Source: Paenisporosarcina sp. FSL H8-0542 (GTDB taxonomy: Bacteria > Bacillota > Bacilli > Bacillales_A > Planococcaceae). From it: DNA of 64,000 nucleotides. A program made the position numbers and the translations under genes. Numbering within the stretch: position 1 is the stretch's first letter; every line of letters starts with the position of its first letter. Location of the stretch: contig NZ_CP152050.1 in assembly GCF_038632915.1 (NCBI RefSeq), positions 3,347,501 to 3,411,500 on the forward strand, written 5' to 3'. Below the pieces are notes generated by a model. It searched no databases, had not been told where the DNA came from, and was given only the letters and a program-made list of their open reading frames with translations. Of this stretch, positions 51,901 through 58,914 are shown piece by piece.

Positions 51901-52672
51901 CGACAAGGTCCGGGTGGCCAGGGTCAATTCCAGAGTCAAGCACGGCAACCTTGACGCCTTCACCTGTAAAGCCTGCTTCCCATGCTGTGTGTGCTCCAAT
52001 TTGAGGGACACTTTGATGAAGGGCTGCTTCTACACGGCCATCCAGCCAAATTTTTTCTACTCCATATTTAAAGAGTGATGATTTTTCAGGTTCTTTATTG
52101 TCCCTTTGAACTGTGACATCTTCCCAGAATGTATCCGCTTTCATTTTGTCGGTAGTAAGTGCGGCACCATTAATACTTTCCAAATCCCGAACCTTCTTCG
52201 CTCCTTTTGGAGCAATGTTTTTGGAGAAAGATCTAGCCTTTGTCTCTTCGTATTCGACGATAACCGGCAATCCTGCCTGATTCTTGTCATCATACCCATA
52301 TTCAATCAATTTCGTAATATTAAATAAGTCCTTATCGAGTTTTCCTGCTGCCAGGTAAGGCATGGTAGAGTTCGGGAATACGAAAGTATCCTCACCAAAG
52401 GTCAGGACCCTGACTCCATCCCCATCCTCATTAGCTGGCTCTACATTGATGATATATTTCCCGTTTTTAAGGGTAGAAACTTTTACGACATCACCAGTAA
52501 TGAGCGTAATTACGTGATCACCGGTCCCATTATTACTCATTGCAACAGTTGATTTATCCAATACCGTCCCATTCCTAGATGCTCCAAGTGCGTTCACTTG
52601 AAAAATGGAGCCTGATAGCATAGAAGCGGCAATCGATCCAACTAGAAGCGTCTTCATGGTTAGCTTTTTCAT
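48944..52672 (-). CDS. Secreted subtilisin-family (S8) serine protease
   Basis: A signal peptide (1-29, with KKLTMK and a hydrophobic core) and a propeptide of about 180 residues precede the catalytic domain. The triad is Asp246 in VAVLDSGID, His278 in NGHGTHVAS and Ser448 in GTSMASPHVAGAA, and the oxyanion asparagine is in AAGNNG (373). After about 500 come several beta-rich domains with a PA-like segment (AAAAGAKLLIIVNNEDKEF). The enzyme is 1242 residues with no LPxTG or S-layer anchor visible, so it is probably released. It is monocistronic and convergent with the RNPP regulator. Confidence 0.92.
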   Translation of the reverse strand: MKKLTMKTLLVGSIAASMLSGSIFQVNALGASRNGTVLDKSTVAMSNNGTGDHVITLITGDVVKVSTLKNGKYIINVEPANEDGDGVRVLTFGEDTFVFPNSTMPYLAAGKLDKDLFNITKLIEYGYDDKNQAGLPVIVEYEETKARSFSKNIAPKGAKKVRDLESINGAALTTDKMKADTFWEDVTVQRDNKEPEKSSLFKYGVEKIWLDGRVEAALHQSVPQIGAHTAWEAGFTGEGVKVAVLDSGIDPGHPDLVDQLDEAVSFVPGEEVNDGNGHGTHVASTVLGTGAADGRSKGVAPDARLLVGKVLSDQGFGQDSWIIDGMEWASENAKIVNMSLGTSEPGDGKDPMSQAVNRLSEENGTLFVIAAGNNGAEGSIGSPGAADSALTIGAVDKSDRLAWFSSMGPRYGDMGLKPDLSAPGVGIVAARSQFTSGSGYYSRKDGTSMASPHVAGAAAILAEKHPEWDGKALKEALMNTTTKLEGSQPYQVGTGRVDIAAALGTQLRATSSVSFGFFKWPNDQAAPVEKVVTYTNDSAEDITIELEATFTNAKGKEAPSGMLNLSENTITVPANGTADVNVTLDPTLGETGSRYQGYLTAKANGEAVVHTTMAMVKEEERYTLTLNATDRDGSAGLAYVAISSEKMEPFVYAVNGSSELRLPPGTYSAMSLMDVDVNTDHAGVALVGDPEVELNGPKTVELDARKAKEISVEVPKKTEANYQRMEYHRTIGDMPLTSLYLMPVWIDKMYAVPTKEVKTGYFEQLTRWRLTKPFLTINFNGKELDDIPLAGSTLLDGKYNLSTVYAGKGSSADFDRLKAKGKAVVVDRNDEVTPSQQAAVAAAAGAKLLIIVNNEDKEFSKYAGTPEYTDNPIAVASISKKEGDKLVKAVRSGDVKLQVEGTIDSPYVYDLMDVHKGSIPKDLTYAPKNKDLATIDSRYNSHIETAGGEFRYDLRPHTFGAVGFLKKISLPRARTEYVSAIEDTGWYHEATVLDSKWQIRQPLATYTKGQKLTENWFSPVVRPSLGEGYWAPERQGNHLMINVPAWADAGTGNTGGINDYNISVKNQTSKLYKGDTLVKEGKSQALYATDVAPKERTQFRFVTDAKRDADRWNTSVRTHTEWTFWTEASEDWRYDLPFLTLDYKVDTDVNGDALANRPTNLELSVGKVEGAVGYGNVKDATLEVSFNEGESWKKVKLTKDGDAYAATIQNPINAKSVSLRASAWDDEGNKITQEIIKAYGLR

Positions 52673-52910
52673 TTACATTCTCCTATTCCATAAGGTAATT
52701 AGCGGATAATTCTAAGCTGAGAAAAATCATGGTGAGGTAAAAATAAGAAGTTATTCAGTCCCAAAAAGATTACTGAAAGAAGTAGACTGCTAGAATCAGA
52801 GCTTGTCTTCACCTCCTTAAAGGTTTGGTTCTATTTCTGAGGAAGCTCCTAATGGTAGTAAGTTCTCTAGATGAGGTAAATAAATAGGAAGGATTAGTTG
52901 AATTGTATAG

Positions 52911-53024
52911 TCATACAATATTATTGACAAATGGGGTTTTGAGAGGGACCTAAGAACTATATTAGAAGAAGGAAATCTGCAAATATTAGCTGAAATAACC
53001 GATGGGATAAACCGAAATGTCTAA
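52911..53024 (+). pseudogene. 3' relic of an unrecognised gene
   Basis: The frame YNIIDKWGFERDLRTILEEG and NLQILAEITDGINRNV, then a stop, looks like an amphipathic protein C-terminus. It has no start or ribosome site and an in-frame stop just upstream. It may be chance. Confidence 0.3.
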
Positions 53025-53105
53025 AAAAGGGGAAAAGAATTGGGGTTTTAATTAGTATAATCTAAGGTAATGAATTACATAAACTAATAAACTAAATTAT
53101 CCTTA

Positions 53106-53137
53106 TTCAAGTCAACAGTGATCTGTTGGCTTTTTCT
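53106..53137 (+). terminator. Terminator-like hairpin
   Basis: AGTCAACAG and CTGTTGGCT pair with one G-U, followed by TTTTT. It resembles 46978-47007 and could end the relic's former gene. Confidence 0.65.
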
Positions 53138-53264
53138 GATGCATTCCGGACCATAATTCGCAGCATTATCTAGCGTTTTTTTATTGTCAGCGATAGCTTG
53201 TTAAATGGTGATACAATTGAATTATAAACACTAATTATTTGGTTTATAGGAGGTAATATTCCAG

Positions 53265-53690
53265 ATGGAAAACTTAAAACTTCATGTTGGATATGATAAA
53301 AAGGAAGCATTATATGTTAGAGAAAGTCTAATCAATTACAATAAAAAACAAGTTGCTTATACTGAAGAAGAAAAAATAAATATTATTATTAAAGATGACA
53401 ATCACAACATATTAGGTGGAATATTAGGGAATATAGATTGGAAATGCTTTCACATTGAGATTCTTTGGATTGATGACGTGTTACGCGGACAAGGTCAAGG
53501 AAGAGAGTTAATGAAGGAAGCAGAGAAAGTAGCTATAGAAAAAGGGTGTAATTTAATTAGATTGGAGACTTATAGTTTTCAAGCCCCTGATTTTTATAAA
53601 AAACTTGGTTATGAAGTTTTAGGTAAACTTGAAAACTATCCAGAAGGTTTTGACCATTATTATTTATTTAAAAGATTGAACAGTCTTTGA
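53265..53690 (+). CDS. GNAT-family N-acetyltransferase
   Basis: This is a GNAT acetyltransferase of 141 residues. IEILWIDDVLRGQGQGRELM is motif A, with the acetyl-CoA-binding R-G-Q-G-Q-G-R loop, and FQAPDFYKKLGYEVLG is motif B. FHIEILWI and YPEGFDHYYLFKR are like the YncA/'acetyltransferase 1' subgroup; the substrate is unknown. AGGAGG lies 13 bases before the ATG. It is followed by an A-type repeat start at 53747, which gives it the same gene-plus-repeat layout as the units at 2-5 and 44-47 kb. Confidence 0.9.
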   Translation: MENLKLHVGYDKKEALYVRESLINYNKKQVAYTEEEKINIIIKDDNHNILGGILGNIDWKCFHIEILWIDDVLRGQGQGRELMKEAEKVAIEKGCNLIRLETYSFQAPDFYKKLGYEVLGKLENYPEGFDHYYLFKRLNSL

Positions 53691-53746
53691 TCTAAAAGTT
53701 AAATTCATATTCTCTTTAGGACCATGATACGCATAAATACCTTATT

Positions 53747-53771
53747 GAACTAACGGATGCTTTAGTAAATA
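53747..53771 (+). repeat. Intergenic repeat, type A start
   Basis: GAACTAACGGATGCTTTAGT, then AAATA, has the A opening with one change, 56 bases after the GNAT stop. Confidence 0.65.
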
Positions 53772-54308
53772 AAGACAGTCAAAAAAATGCGCTTAGAGAT
53801 ACATTCCCAAGCGCATTTTTTCTCGATATAGCTAGGATTCCAGTTCACAGGTTTCTTTCCTGTGAATGCCCATCGGTCCTCTTCAAGTTCTTCATCTTCG
53901 TAAGGGATAATCCCTTTTTCCATGGCAAGATGTTGATCCAACACTCTTCCACTCCCCATTGTGTGCTGTGCCAGAAACGACCGAATTCGTCGATGTCACG
54001 GTATAGCATTGCCCCTTGCAAGTATGAGAAGGGCGAACCATCTCCTTGAACTAGACTCATCGGTTCGACTTGGTCGGTATCTTCGATGTTCCAGCCTTCC
54101 ACTTTTCCGTATCCACCCATTCCCTCACAAAAGGATTCCCCTTTGAAGGTCCAGCCCTCTTTTATTTGTAGTTGAGAGTAAGGCTTCCCAGCACCTTTTC
54201 CAATTGATTGTGCTTTGTTAAGCCTAGTCCTGGATTTGGATTGTAGGATGAAGGTGCTACAATATTTGGTTTTGTGACTTCTACTGTAAATTCGACTCGT
54301 TTGATCAT
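53762..54308 (-). pseudogene. Frameshifted gene coupled to the XRE regulator
   Basis: An ATG overlapping the regulator's stop by four bases opens MIKRVEFTVEVTKPNIVAPS and runs to LTLNYK before a stop. A shifted frame then gives MGGYGKVEGWNIEDTDQVEP through RDIDEFGRFWHSTQWG. Another shift gives MEKGIIPYEDEELEEDRWAF, which reads through the terminator. The original product was about 160 residues, tryptophan-rich and acidic. At least two frameshifts have broken it. I do not recognise the family. Confidence 0.7.
53781..53822. terminator. Bidirectional terminator
   Basis: AAAAAATGCGCTT pairs perfectly with AAGCGCATTTTTT. It lies between the GNAT gene and the end of the frameshifted gene. Confidence 0.88.
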
Positions 54309-54838
54309 CGTTTATTCCTTGCTTTCACTTCCGCCAATGTATACAGTTCCATTAAATCCTGTGTGGTGAGTTTAGAATATAGGGATGTTAGTTGGTCCAG
54401 GTATCGTTGTTTTTGTGATTTCCCTGGAAATAAATCTTCTATAGAAAGGTCATCTTGAGATGATGTCCCGTTCATGATGTCTTCCCATTCAACGTCTGTT
54501 CTACTTGAACTGGCTGAGGAGTTTAACTGAGAGTAGACTTGCTCTTCAGGTTCACTCACGAAATTAAAAGTTGTGGCTGATTCGCTTATTTTGTACATTT
54601 CTTCTGACCATTCCAATTGCTTTAAAGGACTATTTATTAGTAATAAATCAGTTGAAATGTTGAATCGTTCAGCTATCGCCACAATCCAGTTTGCAGAAGG
54701 GACGCTCTCACCGCTTTCCCAACTCTTGATGCGGCTAGCGGAAGTACCGATGTCTTTCCCAAGTGCCAACATAGAAAGCCCGTGTTGAATGCGTATTTCT
54801 TTCAATCGTTCACCAAAATCTTGTGAATTGAATACCAA
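54305..54838 (-). CDS. XRE-family transcriptional regulator, 177 residues
   Basis: The N-terminal HTH is LKEIRIQHGLSMLALGKDIG with SRIKSWESGESVPSANWIVA, and the rest is an acidic, serine-rich region of unknown fold ending in a short helix (LMELYTLAEVKARNKR). It starts at TTG with GAGGTGATG upstream. Its promoter contains a perfect palindrome (54867-54883) between the -35 and -10 boxes, so it probably represses itself. The next gene, coupled through ATGA, is broken, which leaves the regulator without its original partner. Confidence 0.82.
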   Translation of the reverse strand: MVFNSQDFGERLKEIRIQHGLSMLALGKDIGTSASRIKSWESGESVPSANWIVAIAERFNISTDLLLINSPLKQLEWSEEMYKISESATTFNFVSEPEEQVYSQLNSSASSSRTDVEWEDIMNGTSSQDDLSIEDLFPGKSQKQRYLDQLTSLYSKLTTQDLMELYTLAEVKARNKR

Positions 54839-54859
54839 AATTCATCACCTCTTGAATGA

Positions 54860-54888
54860 ATTATTAACTTTTAAGTTAAAAGTGTCAA
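54860..54888 (-). promoter_or_regulatory. Promoter with operator palindrome in the spacer
   Basis: On the minus strand TTGACA and AATAAT lie 17 bases apart. Overlapping this spacer, ACTTTTAA G TTAAAAGT (54867-54883) is a perfect 17-base palindrome. This is a classic steric-repression arrangement for the XRE gene. Confidence 0.75.
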
Positions 54889-54911
54889 TAATTTTTATTT
54901 ATAAGTAAATA

Positions 54912-54937
54912 GAAACCATTTCTCCCCCATTTGCGTA
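54912..54937 (+). promoter_or_regulatory. ECF-sigma-type promoter, copy 1
   Basis: GAAACCATTTCTCCCCC then ATTTGCGTATTAG has a -35-like GAAAC and a -10-like CGTA separated by 17 bases, the form used by SigW-like ECF factors. It is nearly identical to 56543-56567. It drives the plus-strand unit starting at 54982. Confidence 0.65.
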
Positions 54938-54981
54938 TTAGAAAAAAAGAAGTTATCAGGTTGATTGAGGAGGGAAAAGAC

Positions 54982-55277
54982 ATGGGGTTACAGAAATGCG
55001 TCAAATGCCATCATCGATTCAGCTGGGGCAAAATATTTAAATCAAATACCTTTATGTATAAACCAATTCAATGCAGCCAATGCGGCACTGAACACCGAAT
55101 TACTTTCCTTTCAAGATTGTAACAGCAGTAGTGCTTGTTCTACCGATGTACTTTTTTGGTTTCTATTTAGGGTGGCAGTGGCATTTAGCTTATGGCTACG
55201 CTTTTTTATTAGTAGTGTCATTAGGAATTATTTTTTCACTCATTCTTCCCTTTGTACAGAAGTATCGGCGCAGCTAA
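54982..55277 (+). pseudogene. Frameshifted CXXC-x20-CXXC membrane-protein gene
   Basis: MGLQKCVKCHHRFSWGKIFK and IQCSQCGTEHRITF form the two CxxC pairs of the cxxc_20_cxxc family. The frame then stops, but a shifted frame continues FPFKIVTAVVLVLPMYFFGF and FLLVVSLGIIFSLILPF to KYRRS, the two membrane helices expected for the family. One base has been lost near 55100. GAGGAGGG precedes the ATG. The product was probably about 97 residues. Confidence 0.72.
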
Positions 55278-55386
55278 TAAAAGTTACTGTGCAATGGATG
55301 GTTTTTTTCAATTTTTAACTGTAAATAAATGTTAGAATAAATCATATAAGGAAATTTCGAAATATATATATTAGGATGGTGTTCGG

Positions 55387-55707
55387 GTGAAAAAACGTAT
55401 TGCGATAGCATTTCTTATAATTTCTATTGTGGGATTCATTTTCAGCTTGCACGGTCTTCTTTATGAATGGAAAGCGAAGGAATTGTCCGTTGCATTTATA
55501 GAAGAAACTTATGGAGGCGACTGCCTGAACGATATCCGAGCTGGCATATATGGAGAAGAAGATGGCTACTATGCGGTTTATGTTCGTTCAAATGATAAAA
55601 CCTTTTATCTGAAAATCAAATTGTCCATGTGGGGGCAAACAGAAGAAATCTTGGATGCTTCTGAATACAATCAGGTTTACTCTTGCGAGGAGGAATTGGA
55701 TGTTTAA
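55387..55707 (+). CDS. Hypothetical membrane-anchored protein, 106 residues
   Basis: One N-terminal helix (about 5-24) is followed by about 80 extracellular residues with two cysteines (CLNDIRAG and VYSCEEELDV) that may form a disulfide. I do not recognise the family. It starts at GTG with AGGATGGTG about ten bases upstream. Its last eight bases overlap the start of the first CPBP gene, so the two are coupled. Confidence 0.6.
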   Translation: MKKRIAIAFLIISIVGFIFSLHGLLYEWKAKELSVAFIEETYGGDCLNDIRAGIYGEEDGYYAVYVRSNDKTFYLKIKLSMWGQTEEILDASEYNQVYSCEEELDV

Positions 55708-56539
55708 AGAAATGAAAATCCGGATTTTTGTTGTCTTAATGATTGTCTTTGCTCTCGCAGTGGAATGGATTTTATCCTTGTATGAGATTCCTGAAAACTA
55801 CAAACGCATTATTTCAGATTTCGTTTCTTTTGAATTGGTTGCGTTGCTGTTCTTTGGCTATTACTTTTATCGGTATAAATCTCCGCTCCGGACTGTTGTT
55901 TCAGACAGAAATGTTGATACTTCATTCTTATCGGTGCTAGCAATTGCGCTGATTTTCAATACATTTTCACTTACAACGTTTTGGGTTTATTTAGTGATAG
56001 AAGATTCTTTCTTTCAATTAGACCCATTTATCGTTGAACCCTCTAATGAAACTGTCCTATTTTTGATTGTCTCTATGGTGGTGACGACGGTAACGGGACC
56101 AATCGCTGAAGAATTCGTTTTTCGGGGACTTTTGTTGAACCGCCTCATCAAGAAAACGAATATGTGGGCCGGTATCTTGATTTCGAGTTTGGCTTTTGCA
56201 GCAATCCATATGCAAGCCGAAAAGATGCTAGCTACTTTCATCTTTGGCATCCTTGCCTCACTGATTTATTTGAAGACAAAAAATTTATTCATTCCGATCT
56301 TGATTCACATCGTACATAACGGCTTCACTTTATTTCAAGAATTCTTCTTTCCTTCATGGATAGAAACCCTTTTCTTAGTCAGCTCGGACGATTTATATGT
56401 GAACGTTTTCCTGAAAAGCACGTTTCTCGTGGTCAGCTTATTATTGTTGATTCTCATCATTTTGTATCTTGCAAGAAGCATATACTCCGATAGACGAAAA
56501 AGAGATGTATTATCGCAGCCAGTAGGAGTTTCTCAATAA
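55700..56539 (+). CDS. CPBP-family intramembrane metalloprotease
   Basis: This is a CAAX protease/bacteriocin-processing (CPBP/Abi) membrane protein. The glutamate motif is TGPIAEEFVFRGLLLNRLIK, the first histidine lies in SLAFAAIHMQAEK and the second in ILIHIVHNGFTL, all in membrane helices. About eight helices make up the 279 residues. I start it at 55700, after GAGGAGGAATTGG. Relatives cleave prenylated or anti-sigma-type substrates, or give immunity to self-made bacteriocins; the substrate is unknown. It overlaps the 55387 gene and probably belongs to the ECF-type promoter unit. Confidence 0.88.
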   Translation: MFKEMKIRIFVVLMIVFALAVEWILSLYEIPENYKRIISDFVSFELVALLFFGYYFYRYKSPLRTVVSDRNVDTSFLSVLAIALIFNTFSLTTFWVYLVIEDSFFQLDPFIVEPSNETVLFLIVSMVVTTVTGPIAEEFVFRGLLLNRLIKKTNMWAGILISSLAFAAIHMQAEKMLATFIFGILASLIYLKTKNLFIPILIHIVHNGFTLFQEFFFPSWIETLFLVSSDDLYVNVFLKSTFLVVSLLLLILIILYLARSIYSDRRKRDVLSQPVGVSQ

Positions 56540-56542
56540 TTC

Positions 56543-56567
56543 GAAACCATTTCCTCCCAGTTGCGTA
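56543..56567 (+). promoter_or_regulatory. ECF-sigma-type promoter, copy 2
   Basis: GAAACCATTTCCTCCC then AGTTGCGTATAAG has GAAAC and CGTA 16 bases apart and agrees with 54912-54937 at almost every position. It lies 33 bases before the second CPBP gene. Confidence 0.65.
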
Positions 56568-56599
56568 TAAGTAAGTAGAATTTGATTGGGGTTGAGCGA

Positions 56600-57430
56600 A
56601 TGTTTGAAGAGATGAAGACGCGTCATTTGTTTGGTTTGAATATTTTATTGATGGTGGTATTTGGAATTGGGGCTATTTTCCTTCCTTACAATGATGATAA
56701 TTTTGTGGAAGCCGGAATTACGCTAATTTTGTATATAGCAGCACCCATTCTGTTCTTCCGATATCATTTCCGAAAACAAGGTCGATCTGTACGTGAAGTG
56801 GTATTCAAGGAAGGAACCGTCGAATGGCTACCTCGTTTATTTGGATTTGTTGTGATTTCCATTGCGTTTTCAATAAGTGTATTTTGGCTTCAATTGTTTG
56901 CCTTGTATCCTATTTTTCCTGGGTTTGTGGATTTTCTTTTGGAGCCCATTCCGATGCCGGAAAACCCGATTTATTTAGTGATTTCACTTGTCAGTATAGC
57001 CATTATTGGTCCCATTGCTGAGGAGTTTATCTTCCGTGGCGTTTTGTTGCATCGCATGATGAAGAAAACGTCGATGTGGGGCGGAATCCTCATTTCCAGT
57101 ATTCTGTTTGGCCTGTTGCATGCAGATGTTGTCGGGGCATTTATCTTTGGAGTGATCGCTTCCTTGTTGTATTTGAAAACACGCAATTTATTGATTCCGA
57201 TTTTAATGCACATTATCAATAATTCGATTGCCGTGATCTGGATGTATGTCGCACCGACTTGGCCAAAGTGGGGCATTATGGAAAGCTCAGAACTGTATGA
57301 TAAAGCCCTTCCGAATGCGATTGTGCTATTGATTAGTTCTGTATTAATTACGTGGGTGATTGTAAGTTTGGTTAAAAGTTTGCCGAAGAAAACACATAAA
57401 GAAGAAGTGCATGAAGAAATAGCTCAATGA
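56600..57430 (+). CDS. CPBP-family intramembrane metalloprotease, second copy
   Basis: It resembles the preceding CPBP gene throughout: IIGPIAEEFIFRGVLLHRMM, SILFGLLHADVVG and LIPILMHIINNSIAV give the glutamates and two histidines. The pair looks like a tandem duplication that has diverged, each with its own ECF-type promoter. The start at 56600 has GGGGTTGAG upstream, giving 276 residues. The next gene overlaps its stop by four bases. Confidence 0.87.
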   Translation: MFEEMKTRHLFGLNILLMVVFGIGAIFLPYNDDNFVEAGITLILYIAAPILFFRYHFRKQGRSVREVVFKEGTVEWLPRLFGFVVISIAFSISVFWLQLFALYPIFPGFVDFLLEPIPMPENPIYLVISLVSIAIIGPIAEEFIFRGVLLHRMMKKTSMWGGILISSILFGLLHADVVGAFIFGVIASLLYLKTRNLLIPILMHIINNSIAVIWMYVAPTWPKWGIMESSELYDKALPNAIVLLISSVLITWVIVSLVKSLPKKTHKEEVHEEIAQ

Positions 57431-58104
57431 TGAAGGATAATCGAGTAATCGTCCGAAAAAGAAAAAGACTGATCGTGGGAATTGGCTTGATGGTATTCGT
57501 CATGCTGCTCAATTTCCCTTTTCCGCATGAGAAACCTTTTGCCGCAGGTAATGTGTCAGTCATGAACATCCCCATTCAGGATATGGATGGGTTCAAGTTT
57601 GGTGGGCTCGTCTTGCTTGTCATTTTGGTAGTTGGTATCTATCTGTTTGGGACTTCCTTGGAAAAATATCGGGCTCGACTGGTGATTTTAGCGATTTTTC
57701 TCTACTTTTTATTGCCTTTTTTCTTAATCAATGTCTATCAAAACACACTCGCTTCGGGTATTTACGCGATTGACTATGGGTTGGATGAGAGTGTGTGTGA
57801 ATTCAAGAAAATGGATGACAAGAGATTGAGTGTCATGTGTGATTTACCGTTTGAAAATTTTAGTGACGATGAAGTGACTTTTGATGTTCGATTTGGTGAC
57901 GAACCGCTTTTCGAAGAGAGATTCAAGGTGGTTCCTTTGATGAATGAAAATGCTCCTTACACCGTTTCCCTTCAAGGGGACGAAACAAAAGTAGTCCGTA
58001 TTGAAACAGAGTTGGCTATTTCTCGAGTAAACGGTTTAGATGGCGGGACCACCCATCAAGTACACATTGAAATATCACAAGGCAATAGAATGAGACGGTT
58101 ATAA
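57427..58104 (+). CDS. Hypothetical membrane protein coupled to the second CPBP gene
   Basis: There are about three membrane helices (residues 15-32, 58-78 and 86-105), then an extracellular beta-rich domain of about 110 residues with two cysteines (SVCEFKK and SVMCDLPF). I do not recognise the family. Its ATG overlaps the CPBP stop by four bases, so it is co-translated, and it could be a partner or a substrate of the protease; that is only context. Confidence 0.6.
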   Translation: MMKDNRVIVRKRKRLIVGIGLMVFVMLLNFPFPHEKPFAAGNVSVMNIPIQDMDGFKFGGLVLLVILVVGIYLFGTSLEKYRARLVILAIFLYFLLPFFLINVYQNTLASGIYAIDYGLDESVCEFKKMDDKRLSVMCDLPFENFSDDEVTFDVRFGDEPLFEERFKVVPLMNENAPYTVSLQGDETKVVRIETELAISRVNGLDGGTTHQVHIEISQGNRMRRL

Positions 58105-58134
58105 ATGGACATAGTCCCTGGTACTTTCAGTTCT
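58103..58134. repeat. Small palindromic cluster of unknown origin
   Basis: GGACATAGTCC is a small palindrome, followed by CTGGTACTTTCAGTTCTCTG and GGATCC. The TTCAGTT-TCTGG part resembles the inverted repeat at 2151-2164. It may be a worn element end. Confidence 0.3.
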
Positions 58135-58254
58135 CTGGGATCCAAATGATTTAAAAAAAATGACTCCACAGACCGTTTTTCACAATATTTGCTTAAAGAT
58201 ATTCCGGATCATGTTGTTACAACATTATATTCTTATAAAGGAAGGTAATCATTA

Positions 58255-58518
58255 ATGACTTTTTGGAAAGCTGTTGCCGCATTCATTTCAGCATGGCTCA
58301 TTAGCAACTTCACGTATTTACTATTGCCATTTTTCCAATACAAATTGTTCAGTGACGGTCAATTTGTTTGGGAATCCCTTTTCAAATTTGTTTTGGATAT
58401 CGCTTTGTTTGTTGTTCTTTACGTCGGGATGTATTATTTGATTTCGTTCATCCAAAGTTGGCGGATGCGTGCCCGGTATGACGCAGCTCAAAAAGAGCGA
58501 GCGAAGGAGAAACAATAG
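58255..58518 (+). CDS. Small membrane protein, 87 residues
   Basis: Two helices (about 5-27 and 43-67) and a charged cytoplasmic tail, RMRARYDAAQKERAKEKQ, make up the protein. AAGGAAGG lies upstream of the ATG. I do not recognise the family. No terminator follows before the next plus-strand promoter. Confidence 0.65.
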   Translation: MTFWKAVAAFISAWLISNFTYLLLPFFQYKLFSDGQFVWESLFKFVLDIALFVVLYVGMYYLISFIQSWRMRARYDAAQKERAKEKQ

Positions 58519-58560
58519 GTAGTTCAATATTAATATCTTCATTATTTTATGTATAGGCAT

Positions 58561-58730
58561 TTACTCGATTGGCATCAGACCGTCATATATGAAATTCCCT
58601 TCAGAAGTATATACCCTAATTTGGCCATCGTGATGGCACATATCTTTTTGAAAATTGAAAATTTGTGAGCCATCACATTTAGTTTAGTTAAGGCATCATT
58701 TTGTTTATTTTTTCCATTCAACCACTCCAT
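58561..58730 (-). pseudogene. Small frameshifted gene
   Basis: MEWLNGKNKQNDALTKLN begins after GAGGG. A frame change near 58675 leads to CDGSQIFNFQKDMCHHDGQI and VYTSEGNFIYDGLMPIE. Together they would make a 55-60-residue protein with a C..CHH group. One indel has broken it. Family not recognised. Confidence 0.45.
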
Positions 58731-58799
58731 TTTTCCCTCTATATTAAAATCGTTCTTCTCCCCTTTTTTATTTCGACCTTATTCATATTTATTTTGTGA

Positions 58800-58828
58800 T
58801 TGACAAGACATCTATATAACCTTATAAT
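58800..58828 (+). promoter_or_regulatory. Consensus sigma-A promoter of the iron permease operon
   Basis: TTGACA and TATAAT, both perfect, are separated by 17 bases, with a Fur box immediately downstream. Confidence 0.88.
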
Positions 58829-58844
58829 TCGTAAGAATCTAATT

Positions 58845-58863
58845 GATAATGATTTTCATTATC
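58845..58863 (+). promoter_or_regulatory. Fur box
   Basis: GATAATGATTTTCATTATC agrees with the 19-base Fur consensus (GATAATGATAATCATTATC) at 17 positions and is palindromic at the arms. It lies just downstream of the start site, so iron-loaded Fur would block transcription. Confidence 0.9.
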
Positions 58864-58914
58864 GAATTAATCTTTCAATTAATTTAAATAACAATATAAA
58901 GAGGAGACAAAATA

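Larger units (their letters stand above)
52673..53264. other. Intergenic region upstream of the subtilase gene
   Basis: It holds the promoter side of the protease gene, where I found no clear sigma-A pair, a gene relic at 52911-53024, and a hairpin at 53106-53137. Nothing else is visible. Confidence 0.5.

Noticed and set aside
49603-52327. Several plus-strand frames opposite the subtilase gene
   Set aside because: They are shadows of a well-supported 1242-residue coding sequence and lack ribosome sites.
58103-58134. REP element with RAYT transposase
   Set aside because: The palindromes are short and a single cluster; no transposase or second copy was found.
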